From Bacteroidetes bacterium UBA7662 (GTDB taxonomy: Bacteria; Bacteroidota; Bacteroidia; UBA7662): 7,346 bases of DNA. Shown piece by piece: positions 6,227-7,346 of the stretch. The stretch is taken from positions 1 to 7,346 of the forward strand of contig DLHS01000013.1 of the NCBI GenBank assembly GCA_002483345.1. Direction: 5' to 3'. The position numbers and the translations under genes were made by a program. Under the pieces are notes generated by a model, which did no database searches, was not told the DNA's origin, and worked only from the letters and a program-made list of their open reading frames with translations. The first letter of the stretch is position 1; each line of letters begins with the position of its first letter.

Positions 6227-7279
6227 TCAGAGAGAAATTCTCACCCCATACATATGAGTTCCGTTAAACGGCTTGGTTGAACGGTAAGCATAATCCAGGG
6301 AGAAGCGGCTTGCACCAAAAGGAGCATTGATCGAAAAACCTGCATTGATAAAATCATGCGCAGTCTGACGCTCTGTATAATCCCGAATACCGTCTTCGTA
6401 CTGATAACCGGCACGAACAGCAAACATGCCTTTCCAGCTGAATTCTCCACCCAGACCAAACTGGTCGTTGGTAAATGAATTAGATGTGAAGTTTGCCGCT
6501 ACGGTCAGTTTATAATCATCCTGGCCTACCAGCCAGAAATCATACGAGCCACCAATGTTCATCAGGGAAGGCAATTCAAACAACTGCGAACGCTGTGCAA
6601 GGGTGAGCGCGATGCTCGATCCCTGCATGGTACCACGGGCTGCCAGACCATCCCCACCAAAAGCCATGGGCGTACCCACGTTGCGGAGGGCGATGCCAAA
6701 CTTGACACGGTCCTTTTCACCTGTGATGTATTGGATACCAGCATCAAAAGCAGCTCCCTGAGAACTCACATCGGTAGTCGATTGAGAGATGATACGCAGG
6801 GTGATACCACCATGAATACGTTCTGAAAATGAACGTGCATAGGATAAACCCAGGTTCACAAAGCTCGGCTTAAATACGCCAAGCCCGCCGTCAGGCTGAC
6901 CTACCGTGGTGATTTCAATGTCTCCGGCATCTATCGACATCACCGTTATACCGAGTACACTCGATTCGTTGAGACGCTGACCAATACCAAAGGCATTTAC
7001 GAAGATATCACTGCCGCTCAACCAGGTTGTGCGGGTAAAGTTCAGCTCGGTTTTGCTCAAAAAAGCAAGACCAGCCACATTCATTCGCTCGGATTCAATA
7101 CCGCGGACATTGGCAGAATTGATGCCAGCCCAACCGCCACTCTGTGCCCATGGCTGAATAAGCAGTTCTGTTGCGCCGGCCTGACCACGACGGTCAGGGT
7201 TACCGGCATACACTGCAGAAACTGCACAGGCCATTGCAAGAGATGCCAAGCCGATTCGTTTTATGATAGTTCTTTTCAT
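6227..7279 (-). CDS. PorV/PorQ family outer-membrane beta-barrel protein
   Basis: 350-residue outer-membrane protein related to PorV and PorQ of the type IX secretion system. Residues 1-25 are a signal peptide (basic start, hydrophobic 9-24, cleavage VYA|GN). Next come RRGQAGATELLIQPWAQS (30-47) and MNVAGLAFLSKTELNFTRT (66-84), which matches the 'NPAGL...EV.F.HT.W' region of the family. The rest alternates polar and hydrophobic residues with many glycines and turns, as in a long-chain fatty-acid-transporter-like barrel, and ends in the strand MYGVRISL. PorV itself binds T9SS cargo signals and shuttles substrates to the sortase PorU. Whether this is PorV, PorQ or a paralogue cannot be settled here, because no other T9SS component is visible. 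It follows the end of another gene by 21 bases and has its own strong terminator. Confidence 0.82.
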   Translation of the reverse strand: MKRTIIKRIGLASLAMACAVSAVYAGNPDRRGQAGATELLIQPWAQSGGWAGINSANVRGIESERMNVAGLAFLSKTELNFTRTTWLSGSDIFVNAFGIGQRLNESSVLGITVMSIDAGDIEITTVGQPDGGLGVFKPSFVNLGLSYARSFSERIHGGITLRIISQSTTDVSSQGAAFDAGIQYITGEKDRVKFGIALRNVGTPMAFGGDGLAARGTMQGSSIALTLAQRSQLFELPSLMNIGGSYDFWLVGQDDYKLTVAANFTSNSFTNDQFGLGGEFSWKGMFAVRAGYQYEDGIRDYTERQTAHDFINAGFSINAPFGASRFSLDYAYRSTKPFNGTHMYGVRISL

Positions 7280-7300
7280 CGATTTGTAGCTTGAATTTTC

Positions 7301-7346
7301 TTAGAATGTGTCAAGGTCAACCGGTCTTACAACACCGAACCACTTC
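7301..7346 (-). CDS. C-terminal end of an unidentified upstream gene (partial)
   Basis: One minus-strand frame enters from the right edge and ends in TAA at 7303-7301 after 15 codons, the first of them incomplete, reading KWFGVVRPVDLDTF. The other two frames stop sooner (TAA at 7331-7333 region, TGA at 7317-7319 region). The compact sequence with conserved-looking residues, and the 21-base gap to the PorV/PorQ-family start, suggest the end of a co-transcribed gene. Too little is present to name it. Confidence 0.4.
   Translation of the reverse strand, partial: KWFGVVRPVDLDTF

Overview
The window looks like Bacteroidota chromosomal DNA of moderate GC. The evidence is a PorV/PorQ-type outer-membrane protein, a RuvC with the C-terminal tail usual in this phylum, a large secreted protein with blocks typical of Bacteroidota type IX secretion (T9SS) cargo, mostly weak Shine-Dalgarno sequences, and densely overlapping genes. 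A Saprospiria- or Chitinophagia-like member is my guess, not something the sequence proves. No mobile element, CRISPR array, tRNA or rRNA is visible, and no intergenic gap exceeds about 80 bases.

Right part (7346 to 6169, minus strand): the last codons of an unidentified upstream gene, then after 21 bases a 350-residue PorV/PorQ-family beta-barrel protein closed by a strong intrinsic terminator. Next (6146 to 5281, minus) is a two-gene unit, greA followed by a HIT-family protein, joined by a one-base TGATG overlap. The greA promoter has to lie in or before the terminator region; one candidate -7 box is visible there.

Middle (4719 to 5297, plus): ruvC is the only plus-strand gene. It starts at a TTG, overlaps the HIT gene tail to tail by 17 bases, and is divergent from the next unit with only 25 bases between start codons.

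Left part (4693 to 1, minus): a tightly packed four-gene set. A flippase-like (UPF0104) membrane protein overlaps a family 2 glycosyltransferase by 20 bases. The glycosyltransferase overlaps a DppC/OppC-type ABC permease by four bases (ATGA). After 33 bases comes a large secreted surface protein that leaves the window at base 1. This layout suggests one transcript joining envelope glycan or lipid work, a peptide-type ABC permease and a secreted surface protein; whether they share a process is unknown.

Most genes are recognisable core or envelope genes. I found no convincing new multi-gene system. The points most worth a second look are the unusual gene junctions, the long periplasmic insert in the ABC permease, the unassigned role of the flippase/glycosyltransferase pair, and the hairpin/promoter arrangement before greA.
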